Assembly: GCF_005280255.1 (NCBI RefSeq)
Contig: NZ_CP040018.1
Location: 3,906,001 to 3,970,000 of the forward strand
Direction: 5' to 3'
DNA: 64,000 bases
From: Arthrobacter sp. 24S4-2
Lineage (GTDB): Bacteria > Actinomycetota > Actinomycetes > Actinomycetales > Micrococcaceae
Shown here: one piece after another, positions 17,069 to 27,696 of the stretch
How positions within the stretch are numbered: position 1 is the stretch's first letter
Layout: each line of letters begins with the position of its first letter
Position numbers and translations under genes: made by a program
Notes under the pieces: generated by a model
Database searches by the model: none
Told to the model about the DNA's origin: nothing
The model's input: only the letters and a program-made list of their open reading frames with translations

Positions 17069-17741
17069 AGCGGTGCAACAGACCGGGCGTTCAGCGCCGG
17101 GCAGCACCCGGAGGAACGAGAACTACCACGCCGCGTTGGCATCGCGCACGCGGCGGGGTGTCCTCGACGCTCTGGCCCGTTCGTCCGAGCCCCTGGATGC
17201 GCAGGCCATCGCCGGCGCGCTGGAACTTCATGTTTCCACGGTCCGGTTCCATCTGGACCAGCTCGAGGAGGCGCGCCTTGTCCGGCGCGAATCCGGCGGG
17301 GACAGGCGCCGCGGCCGCCCGCGTGTGCTGTATGCGGCGGTCCTCGAGGCTGAACGCGACGAGGGTTCACGGGAGCAGCTGATCGAGGTGCTCGCCGGAG
17401 CCCTCGCGCACAGAGACGCGGACCAGGGACGGAGCAGTGCCATTAACGCCGGCCGTGACTGGGCGCGCGGGCTCGTAGCCGAACGCTCCGACTCCGTCGA
17501 TCGACGAAGCGGGCTCCTTGAGGTCCTTGACGGGCTCGGTTTCGACCCGGCGCCGGACGGCGATGTCGTCCAGTTGCGGGGGTGCCCGTTCCGCGATGCT
17601 GCAAGGCGGCACCCGCAGGTTGTCTGCTCGGTCCACCTCGGACTCGTGCAACAGTTGCTCGACGGCGACGGCGACGCGCCGCCGGACGTGCGTCTGCTCC
17701 CTTTTGTTCAACCAAGTCTATGCGTCATTACCCTGACCTGA
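17052..17741 (+). CDS. ArsR/SufR-like winged-helix regulator with C-terminal cysteine motif
   Basis: 229 residues. Residues 25-95 are a winged helix (NYHAALASRTRRGVLDALAR, AGALELHVSTVRFHLDQLEE, GRPRVLYAAV). The C-terminal half contains RGCPFRDAARRHPQVVCSVH followed by LGLVQQLL, a paired-cysteine motif like that of SufR-type regulators that bind an Fe-S cluster. This suggests sensing of NO, oxygen or iron status through cysteines. Overlap with the haemoglobin gene makes it the natural regulator of both that gene and the divergent hemerythrin unit. Signal and operator are inference. Confidence 0.82.
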   Translation: MPAGSEAVQQTGRSAPGSTRRNENYHAALASRTRRGVLDALARSSEPLDAQAIAGALELHVSTVRFHLDQLEEARLVRRESGGDRRRGRPRVLYAAVLEAERDEGSREQLIEVLAGALAHRDADQGRSSAINAGRDWARGLVAERSDSVDRRSGLLEVLDGLGFDPAPDGDVVQLRGCPFRDAARRHPQVVCSVHLGLVQQLLDGDGDAPPDVRLLPFVQPSLCVITLT

Positions 17742-17835
17742 AACGTTCCACCGCTACCGAACCGATTGCTGTTTAGCTCCGGACTTAGATCAATCGCGGT
17801 GACGGGGCCGTCCTGTCCTTCGACTATTAGCGGAC

Positions 17836-17939
17836 GACTACACCCGACGCAAGGCGCCGCGCAGCAAAGAAAGAGCCGTTGACAACTCGAAGGTCTCGGC
17901 TACCAGGTCACCCTCGAACACCTGCAGCGGACCGGATAG
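17836..17939 (+). pseudogene. IS110-family transposase, extreme C-terminal fragment
   Basis: From GACTA at 17836 the frame reads DYTRRKAPRSKERAVD, then needs one extra base to continue LEGLGYQVTLEHLQRTG and stop at 17937-17939. This is the usual end of IS110 transposases and continues the fragment that stops at GACTA 14327-14331. The 3.5 kb between the two halves holds the response-regulator remnant and the haemoglobin/hemerythrin cassette. No gene is recognised from 17940 to 18197. Confidence 0.55.
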
Positions 17940-18197
17940 GGGGCCGATACCCCGCGCCGGTGAACCCATTGGCCCGGCCGCACCCCGGCCCGTCAGGGCT
18001 GGAACGCGCTGGCTGGGGCGCGGGCGCAGGCCTGCTGGGCGGTCCGGTGCGTTCTCATGGTGATGTGGATTCTCAGGGGATCGGAAGAGCATAATGTCAC
18101 CGAGGACGAAGACCCACAGGGTTTTTGGCCGCTTCGGGCGTCGCTTTTCCAAGGAAGGTATCAGTGCCGTGCCGCAAGTCAGCGAGGAGGCTGGGGA

Positions 18198-18560
18198 ATG
18201 TCGACTGCAACGGATGTTCAGGTGCGCCGGGTCTATGATGCGATCAGGGACGACGACGGCGCACGGGTTCTGGTAGACCACATCTGGCCCCGCGGGATGA
18301 CCAAGGCCAAAGCGGCACTGGACGAGTGGTGCAAAGACGTCTCCCCGTCAACGGAGCTGCGCAAATGGTACGGCCACGACCCTGCCAAATTCGACGAATT
18401 TGCCAAGCGCTACAAGGCCGAGCTCAAAGATCCGGCCCGGGCGCAGGCGCTCGAGCATCTGCGCGAACTCGCCAAGGGCCAACGGCTGACGTTGCTGACG
18501 GCAACCAAAGCCGCCGACATCAGTGAGGCCCACGTCCTGGCCGACCTGATCGGACGGTAG
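18198..18560 (+). CDS. DUF488 family protein
   Basis: 120-residue cytoplasmic protein with the family signature: VRRVYDAIRDDDGARVLVDH, then IWPRGMTKAKAALDEWCKDV, ELRKWYGHDPAKFDEFAKRY and LTLLTATKAADISEAHVLAD. The ATG at 18198 follows a clear GGAGGCTGGGGA site; in-frame codons further upstream lack one. The biochemical role of the family is unsettled. It stands alone between transposase debris and the molybdenum oxidoreductase. Confidence 0.85.
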   Translation: MSTATDVQVRRVYDAIRDDDGARVLVDHIWPRGMTKAKAALDEWCKDVSPSTELRKWYGHDPAKFDEFAKRYKAELKDPARAQALEHLRELAKGQRLTLLTATKAADISEAHVLADLIGR

Positions 18561-18945
18561 CCAACTTACTTCCGGCGCATCCCGAGATAAGGGCTTCGGG
18601 AGGGACCCGATTAGTGACTGGGAACGGGATCCACTGACGCGGCCGCTGATCGCCGGACAATGCGCATGGTGCGAGGATCGTGTAGGGGGACGGATAGTAC
18701 GAATCCCTGGCCGCAATGAATTGAGCCGTTACAGAAGCGCGGTTCCACGGCGTCGGCCTCTCCGCCGACCAGAAAAACACGGGGTGGCGGCAGTTCTGGG
18801 AACCGTCGCGGATGCCTCCGGATTCTTTGCTAGCGGCGATGAATGCTGTACCCCGGCGGCAACTGCGCCGCCGCGTTTTCTACCTAGCCCGCTCCTCATG
18901 GCAGGTTCCGGGATTCGTCGGGCATGCCGGGTGCGGGGCATGTTG
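18561..18945. other. Intergenic region without a recognisable gene
   Basis: 385 bp between the convergent ends of the DUF488 gene and the molybdenum oxidoreductase. I see no coding frame with family similarity and no strong terminator hairpin. Confidence 0.4.
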
Positions 18946-20742
18946 CTAGATGGATTGGCGGTAACCGAAGAATTCGTGGTCGTTGTTGTACCCGCCTTCG
19001 CCGCCGCCGACTTGGGAGAAGTCTTTGACGAATTCGATGCCTTTGATCCATTTGACGAGTTTAAAGCCGAGCTGGACCTCGTTGCGCAGACGCAGCGGAG
19101 CGCCGTGTCCGTAGGACAGCGGCGCATTGTTCATGTCGTAGGCGAGCATGGTGAGGTGGTAGCTCATCTGTTCGATCGGCTGCGCGTCATAGTAAATGCC
19201 GCCGTCCGAGCCTTCGGCGAAGGAGTAGAAGATCACCCACTTCGCCTCCGGGTCCGGCTGCACCAGGTCGATGATGGTTTGCATGGAGACGCCGCCCCAT
19301 TTGGCCACGCCGGACCAGCCTTGGATGCAGAAGTGTTGGGTGATCTGCTCATGGTGGGCCAGGTCGTGAAGCTGGGCCAGGTCGAGTTCCACCGGGTTCT
19401 TTACGAGGCCGGATACCTGGAGGCGGTAGTCGGCGAAGCCTGTGGCCAGAAGCGTTTTGTATTCAGTGGATTCGGGGTACTTCCCGTTGTGCCACATATA
19501 CGGGGAAATGTCTTTCTCGGTGTACCGGCCCGGTTTGGAATCGAGGTGCTCGAACAGCCGTTGCGCCGGGCCGATGAGCGCAAACCCAATCCGCTGGACC
19601 ATCCGCGGATGCCGGTAGGTGAGCGGGGTGACGCCCACCCAGATCACGATCATTATGGCCAGGGATGCGGCGAAGACCCAGAACCCGTACCAGTCGCCGG
19701 AGTTGCGGCCCGCATACATGTAGTTGAAGTTCCGCAGCGCCTCTGTCGCGACGACGAGGGAGACGTGCATCACGATGAACAGCACGAACCAGACCAGGAC
19801 CAGGAAATGCAGCGACCGGGCGACCTGGATGCTGAAGACCCTGCTGATCCACCTGAATTTTGTGGACAATGCCGGGGACATGCCCAGCCCGGTGATGAAC
19901 GCCAGCGGCGCGGCGATAAAGACCGTGATGAAGTAGGCCATGACTTGGAGACTGTTGTAGGCCACCCAGCTGTCGTCGGTTGGCCAGTTCAGGGACGCGT
20001 ACTGGATGGACATCGAGAGCGCATTGGGGATGACGTCCCAATTGGTGGGCACCAGGCGGAGCCACTGACCCGTGGTGAAGATGAGAATGTAAAAGATCAG
20101 GCCGTTGAGCAGCCACAGCGTGTCCATACCCAGGTGCCACCAGCGTGCCAGCCCGATCGAGTGCCGCCGGCCCGGCAAGCCCACGCCGTCGGGGAGGGTG
20201 ATGGAGTCCTGCTTGGCCGTATACAGCGGGTCCGCGGGTACCGGCGTCTGCATCCGGAACCATTCCTTGCCCGGGGTTGAGTGCCGGGTCCAGTACAGCC
20301 GGGGATGATCGGCAAGGATGGCTAACCCGGCCCGGATGATGGGGATCAGGAGCAGCATGTTGAAGAAATGCTGCCACCCGATCCAGGCAGGGAACCCCGC
20401 CCGGGCTTCGGCCCCGGGCGGAACAACCCGGCCTGGATATTCCCTGATGAACTCCGCCACGGCGGGGACACCACGCAGTCCCTTGGCCACGGCCACGGCA
20501 GTGATCAGCAGCACGAAGCCGATCGGCAGCAACCACAGCAGGTTAAACCATTTGCTGTTCCCTATGCGCACCCGCGGCGCCACCCCGTATTGCGCGGGGG
20601 CGGACCCGGCCCAGGAGTCATCGACGACGGTGTTCGCTTCCGTTGAGAGCTCCTCCCGGAAGCTGGCCGGCGTCCGCGGGCCCGGGGCGGAGACGGTGGA
20701 CCGGGAACCGGCCGGGTTGTCCTGATTATGGTCACGTGCCAC
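18946..20742 (-). CDS. Cytochrome b561-like membrane domain fused to a sulfite-oxidase-family molybdenum domain (MsrQ/MsrP-like fusion)
   Basis: 598 residues, one uninterrupted frame. Residues about 65-385 carry several membrane helices with histidines suited to b-type haem (WLLPIGFVLLITAVAVAKGL, IGWQHFFNMLLLIPIIRAGL, SLHFLVLVWFVLFIVMHVSL). Residues about 420-598 form a molybdopterin domain: QITQHFCIQGWSGVAKWGGV, where Cys472 is the expected Mo ligand, and PLSYGHGAPLRLRNEVQLGF. In most bacteria the Mo subunit and the haem membrane subunit are separate proteins. No Tat signal is visible, so the side of the membrane on which the Mo domain acts is open. GTG start at 20742. Divergent from sdhC. 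Confidence 0.85.
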   Translation of the reverse strand: MARDHNQDNPAGSRSTVSAPGPRTPASFREELSTEANTVVDDSWAGSAPAQYGVAPRVRIGNSKWFNLLWLLPIGFVLLITAVAVAKGLRGVPAVAEFIREYPGRVVPPGAEARAGFPAWIGWQHFFNMLLLIPIIRAGLAILADHPRLYWTRHSTPGKEWFRMQTPVPADPLYTAKQDSITLPDGVGLPGRRHSIGLARWWHLGMDTLWLLNGLIFYILIFTTGQWLRLVPTNWDVIPNALSMSIQYASLNWPTDDSWVAYNSLQVMAYFITVFIAAPLAFITGLGMSPALSTKFRWISRVFSIQVARSLHFLVLVWFVLFIVMHVSLVVATEALRNFNYMYAGRNSGDWYGFWVFAASLAIMIVIWVGVTPLTYRHPRMVQRIGFALIGPAQRLFEHLDSKPGRYTEKDISPYMWHNGKYPESTEYKTLLATGFADYRLQVSGLVKNPVELDLAQLHDLAHHEQITQHFCIQGWSGVAKWGGVSMQTIIDLVQPDPEAKWVIFYSFAEGSDGGIYYDAQPIEQMSYHLTMLAYDMNNAPLSYGHGAPLRLRNEVQLGFKLVKWIKGIEFVKDFSQVGGGEGGYNNDHEFFGYRQSI

Positions 20743-20771
20743 GATGTACCTTCGGTCGTTGATGCCGGATA

Positions 20772-20799
20772 CCTGATGCCTGATGCCTGATGCCTGATG
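20772..20799. repeat. Heptamer tandem repeat CCTGATG x4
   Basis: Four perfect copies of CCTGATG, 30 bp upstream of the oxidoreductase start, inside its probable promoter or leader. Seven-bp repeats can expand or contract by slippage. The rest of the 474-bp gap up to sdhC holds no recognisable gene. Confidence 0.8.
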
Positions 20800-21120
20800 C
20801 CCAGATTACGCTTCCGCGATGGACAGGCAACGGAAGATCTGGGATGACGGGCGCAAGTTCCCTCAGCGGGGGTCGAGGGGCTGCTGACTATATGCGCAAT
20901 GGTATGGGCAGCTGGCCGTCCGTGGTCGGTTTCGTCGTCTTCCTTAATGTCCGGCTGTCGTGGATACCCGGGCGCCGGCGTCCCATCCGGGATCCGTGGC
21001 CCGATATTGCTCAACGACTTCCCGTTCGTGCGGGCGAGCCGGCCCCGATTATCACCTTTGTCTGCTGCGCCATTATCCCCTCGATCGCCTGCAATCCAAT
21101 AGCGGGCTGTGCCCGGCGGG

Positions 21121-21148
21121 TTGACCTTTGCCTAGGCGGTCGTAGACT
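21121..21148 (+). promoter_or_regulatory. sdhC: Probable sigma-70-type promoter of sdhC-sdhB
   Basis: TTGACC at 21121-21126 and TAGACT at 21143-21148, separated by 16 bp, 68 bp before the sdhC start. It is the best promoter match in the divergent gap. Confidence 0.5.
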
Positions 21149-21216
21149 CACAGGTGAGGCCGCCGACAGACCATGTACGTCCTTTGGTTGCCGGCTCACG
21201 GAGCGAGGAGGGGCCG

Positions 21217-21597
21217 GTGTCAAAGACAGCATCTTGGACCCTTTACCGCGGGCAACAGGGACAGTGGGCGTGGGTTGCCCACCGCATTACGGGCGTTGCT
21301 ATTTTCTTTTTTCTCCTCGTGCATGTTCTGGATACGTCCATGGTCCGGGTATCGCCCGAGGCCTATAACGCCGTCATAGGCACCTACAAGAACCCGATCA
21401 TGGGCTTAGGAGAGGCCGGTCTGGTCGCGGCCGTGGTCTTCCATGCGTTCGGCGGTGTGCGGATAATCCTCATCGATTTTTGGAAGAAAGGCCCCAAGTA
21501 TCATGTTCAAATGCTTTGGGGTGTCCTCGGACTGTGGGCGGTGGTGATGATCCCCTTCCTTTTCATCCATCTTTCCCATGTTTTTGGCGGCCGCTAA
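21217..21597 (+). CDS. sdhC: Succinate dehydrogenase cytochrome b556 subunit
   Basis: Membrane anchor of complex II, 126 residues. Three hydrophobic spans (HRITGVAIFFFLLVHVLDTS, AGLVAAVVFHAFGGVRIILI, LWGVLGLWAVVMIPFLFIHL) contain the haem/quinone-site histidines and the WAWVAHRITG signature. The GTG at 21217 is preferred because it follows GAGGAGG (21206-21212). Normally sdhD and sdhA come next, but here sdhB follows directly. After the stop an 18-codon open stretch begins ATGTCCGCC and ends by overlapping the sdhB start, which may be all that is left of sdhD. Confidence 0.88.
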   Translation: MSKTASWTLYRGQQGQWAWVAHRITGVAIFFFLLVHVLDTSMVRVSPEAYNAVIGTYKNPIMGLGEAGLVAAVVFHAFGGVRIILIDFWKKGPKYHVQMLWGVLGLWAVVMIPFLFIHLSHVFGGR

Positions 21598-21652
21598 TAA
21601 TGTCCGCCATCATGGGAGCCCGGAACGGCGCCAACAGGGAGCGTAAGAGTCC

Positions 21653-22435
21653 ATGAGCAGCCCGCAGACCACCGAACCCGCCTCGAAAATAGATCTGCCG
21701 CAGTCTGTTGGAGGCGGCGAGATCCCCACCTTCGAAGTCACTCTGCGGATCCGCCGCTACAACCCGGAAGTCTCCGACGAGGCCCGCTGGGAAGACTACC
21801 CGCTGACCATGTACGGCACGGACCGGGTCCTGGATGCGCTGCACAAGATCAAATGGGAAATTGACGGCTCGCTGTCCTTCCGCCGTTCCTGCGCCCACGG
21901 GGTGTGCGGTTCCGATGCCATGCGGATCAACGGCCGCAACCGCCTGGCCTGCAAGGTTTTGCTCAAGGACCTCAACCTGGACAAGCCGGTGACCGTTGAG
22001 GCCATCAAGGGCCTGCCGGTGGAGAAGGACCTGATTGTGGACATGGAACCGTTCTTCCAGTCCTACCGTGAGATCATGCCGTACTTTATCGGCGCCGGCC
22101 ACGAGCCGACGAAGGAGCGACTGCAGTCCCCCGAAGATCGTGAACGTTTCGATGACACCACCAAGTGCATTCTCTGTGCCGCCTGCACGGGCGCCTGCCC
22201 CGTCTTCTGGACCGACGGACAATACTTCGGTCCGGCGGCGATCGTGAACGCCCACCGCTTCATCTTCGACTCCCGCGACGACGCCGGCGACTTGCGCCTT
22301 CAGATCCTTAACGACAAGGAAGGTGTCTGGCGGTGCCGCACCGTCTTCAATTGCACGGAAGCTTGCCCGCGTGGCATAAAGGTCACGCAGGCCATTGCAG
22401 AGGTCAAACAGGCCATCCTCTCCCGGCGGATATGA
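21653..22435 (+). CDS. sdhB: Succinate dehydrogenase iron-sulfur subunit
   Basis: Iron-sulfur subunit of complex II, 260 residues. All three cluster motifs are intact: RRSCAHGVCGSDAM with a later Cys for the 2Fe-2S centre, CILCAACTGACP for 4Fe-4S, and CRTVFNCTEACPRGI for the 3Fe-4S set. It cannot work without a flavoprotein (SdhA), which is not encoded here, so it either pairs with SdhA from elsewhere or is a leftover of an operon deletion. It follows sdhC by 55 bp. Confidence 0.92.
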   Translation: MSSPQTTEPASKIDLPQSVGGGEIPTFEVTLRIRRYNPEVSDEARWEDYPLTMYGTDRVLDALHKIKWEIDGSLSFRRSCAHGVCGSDAMRINGRNRLACKVLLKDLNLDKPVTVEAIKGLPVEKDLIVDMEPFFQSYREIMPYFIGAGHEPTKERLQSPEDRERFDDTTKCILCAACTGACPVFWTDGQYFGPAAIVNAHRFIFDSRDDAGDLRLQILNDKEGVWRCRTVFNCTEACPRGIKVTQAIAEVKQAILSRRI

Positions 22436-22455
22436 CGCTCCGGCGCCGGCGGGCC

Positions 22456-22469
22456 CCCGCCTTGGCGGG
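22456..22469. terminator. Small hairpin between converging sdhB and aconitase
   Basis: CCCGCC/GGCGGG stem with a TT loop in the 52 bp between the two converging stops. Short and without a U-run, so a weak call. Confidence 0.35.
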
Positions 22470-22487
22470 TCAACGGCTCGGACCACG

Positions 22488-25276
<2,789 letters not shown>

Positions 25277-25758
25277 CACTGTTCCCCTCGTGAGGTTTCT
25301 GTCGTGGTAACTTGCGGGCCGTGGACGGCAGCCCGCCACTCGACGAGCTTGCCGGTGCGGACTCGTTGTCGTGCATCAGTACCAGGACCAGAACCCCCGG
25401 ATCGGCAGGTGCCGGTTCTACCCCTAGGGAGAATCGGCCCTGGCTCTGTCGGGCTCATTGATCCCTAGAGCATGTCGACGCCCGTGCGATGCTCCGGCGG
25501 TTCCACCAGCCCCCTCGAGTCGTGCGCGTCTGGGAACCGGATGCCAACCGGTGGCCAGGGAGCCTGTTCGGCCCTTCTTGTCTCATCGCCTGTTCCGGCG
25601 GTACGCCTGGCCGGGGCGTGAGGTCATGTGTGGACCGGGCGGCCTCCGCAGGAGGCGGGGCCCGAGGAAGGACGGTCCTGTTGTTCATGAACGACGACCG
25701 TCTGATGTGGGAATCGGTGTAGCCAGCGTTGCAGGGCTGGACCTGGACGGTTCCACCT
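25277..25758. other. Upstream region of aconitase, no gene recognised
   Basis: 482 bp between the aconitase start and the transketolase stop on the same strand. It should carry the aconitase promoter. No family-like frame, riboswitch or strong hairpin was identified. Confidence 0.4.
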
Positions 25759-27651
25759 CTACGCTCCGACCAGGGTTCGGGCGGCCGCAGTGATGTGCCG
25801 GGCGGAGATGCCGGCCGCATCGAGCAGCTCCGCGGGTTTGCCGGAGGTGGGCAGTCCTTTGACGGCCAGTAGGGTGATGTGCAGGTCGGGGGTATCCGTT
25901 CCGGCGAGGGCCTCGAGCACGGCTGAGCCGATGCCGCCCTGGGGGTAGTGGTCTTCGGCTACGACGATGTGGCCTCCGGTGTCCAGACAGGTCCGGCGCA
26001 GGGTGTCCGTGTCGATGGGCTTGATGGAATAGAGGTCGATGACGCGGGCGTTGATTCCGGCCTCGGCGAGTTGCCCGGCGGCGGCGAGACATTCGTGCAG
26101 TGTCACCCCGGCGCCGATGAGAGCCACGACGTCGTCGGGGCCGGCATTGTGGACTTTGCACCCGCCTATGGGGAATTGTTCCTCCGGGCCGTAGATCACA
26201 GGGTAGGCTCCGCGGGTGGCGCGCAGGTAGGAGATTCCGGTGGTGTCGGCCATGGTCTGCACGAGCCGGGCGGTGGAGGGAGCATCAGAGGGGTACAGCA
26301 CTGTGGAGGTGTGCACGGCGCGCATGGCGGCGATGTCCTCCAAAGCCATTTGGGAGGGTCCGTCCTGGCCGATTTCGACGCCGGCGTGGGTGCCCACGAG
26401 GCGGACGCTGAGCTCGGATACTCCTGCCATCCGGATGAAGTCGTAGGGCCGGGAGATGAGGAAGGCGGCGAAGCTGGAGGCGAACGCGAGGTAGCCGCGG
26501 ACGGAGAGTCCGACGGTGGAGGCGATGAGTTGTTGTTCGGCGATGAACATTTCGAAGAAGCGTTCCGGAGCGGCCCCTTTGAATTCCCCGGCGTGGGTTG
26601 AGTTCCCGACTTCGCCGTCCAGGACGACGACTTCGGGGCGGACTGCCATAGCGGCGATCGCGGCCCCGAAGGCCGCCCGGGTTGCCACCCGATCGCCTAC
26701 CTCCCAGCGGGGCAGGATGATGGCGGCCTGCGGGTCGGGCGTTATGGCGGGAGTGCCGGGTTCGGGCATGCTGGTGGTGATCTGCAGATGGGTGGGTCCG
26801 CCAAGGGCAGCCACGGCACGCTCGGCCATATCCTCAGGGAGCGCCTTGCCGTGCCAGCCGTTTTTGTCCTCCAGTTCGGACACACCCTTGCCCTTGATGG
26901 TCTTCGCCAAAATGACCGTGGGCTGGTCCGGATCAGAGCGCGCCCGTGTCAGGGCGTGGTCGATTGCGGTGACGTCGTGACCGTCGATGATGATGGCGTG
27001 GGCGCCGAAGGCCTTAACCCGCCCGGCGTAGCCGTGCATGTCCCATTGAAGTTCGGTAGGGCCGTCCTGCCCCAGCCGGTTGACGTCCACCAGTGCGGTG
27101 AGATTGCCGAGCTTGTAAAAGGATGCTTTGTCCAGGGCCTCCCAGATGGAGCCTTCGGCCAGTTCACTGTCTCCGCACAGCACCCACGTATGGTACGGCA
27201 GTTGGTCCAGGTATCGTCCGGCCAGGCATACTCCGACGGCGTCCGGCAGTCCCTGTCCCAGTGATCCGGTCGCCACGTCCACCCAGGGCAGGACCGGTGT
27301 GGGGTGGCCTTCGAGCCGGGCCCCGAACTGCCGGTAGGTATTGATCAGTTCATCCTCACCGACCACGCCGACTGCCCGGTACATGGAATACAGCAGCGGG
27401 GAGGCGTGTCCCTTGGAGAAGATGAGGTGGTCATTGTTGGGCAGCGCCGGCTGGTCCCAGTCGTAGCGGAGGTGCCGTTGGAGCAGGACAGCCATCAGGT
27501 CCGCCGCGGACAGCGACGACGTCGGGTGGCCGGATCCGGCCCGGGTGCTGCACCGGATCGAGTCCACCCGCAGCTGTTTTGCCAGGGCGTCAATAAGACC
27601 CGCCTGCCCGCTGTTCATGGGTGCCTGCGTCATGTCCTGATGATCGGTCAT
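25759..27651 (-). CDS. tkt: Transketolase, short (animal-like) form
   Basis: Thiamine-diphosphate enzyme transferring two-carbon ketol units in the pentose phosphate pathway. 630 residues, shorter than the usual bacterial form of about 700 and resembling animal-type transketolases. N-terminal STRAGSGHPTSSLSAADLMA and FSKGHASPLLYSMY; TPP/Mg region WVLCGDSELAEGSIWEALDK; C-terminal half with DGEVGNSTHAGEFK, FIAEQQLIASTVGLSVRGYL and HAGVEIGQDGPSQMALEDIA. It lies 45 bp downstream of zwf and is probably co-transcribed with it. Confidence 0.9.
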   Translation of the reverse strand: MTDHQDMTQAPMNSGQAGLIDALAKQLRVDSIRCSTRAGSGHPTSSLSAADLMAVLLQRHLRYDWDQPALPNNDHLIFSKGHASPLLYSMYRAVGVVGEDELINTYRQFGARLEGHPTPVLPWVDVATGSLGQGLPDAVGVCLAGRYLDQLPYHTWVLCGDSELAEGSIWEALDKASFYKLGNLTALVDVNRLGQDGPTELQWDMHGYAGRVKAFGAHAIIIDGHDVTAIDHALTRARSDPDQPTVILAKTIKGKGVSELEDKNGWHGKALPEDMAERAVAALGGPTHLQITTSMPEPGTPAITPDPQAAIILPRWEVGDRVATRAAFGAAIAAMAVRPEVVVLDGEVGNSTHAGEFKGAAPERFFEMFIAEQQLIASTVGLSVRGYLAFASSFAAFLISRPYDFIRMAGVSELSVRLVGTHAGVEIGQDGPSQMALEDIAAMRAVHTSTVLYPSDAPSTARLVQTMADTTGISYLRATRGAYPVIYGPEEQFPIGGCKVHNAGPDDVVALIGAGVTLHECLAAAGQLAEAGINARVIDLYSIKPIDTDTLRRTCLDTGGHIVVAEDHYPQGGIGSAVLEALAGTDTPDLHITLLAVKGLPTSGKPAELLDAAGISARHITAAARTLVGA

Positions 27652-27696
27652 TCCGGTGCCTTTCGGAGGCTGTTGGGGGTCTTCTTGTCCGGTCCC

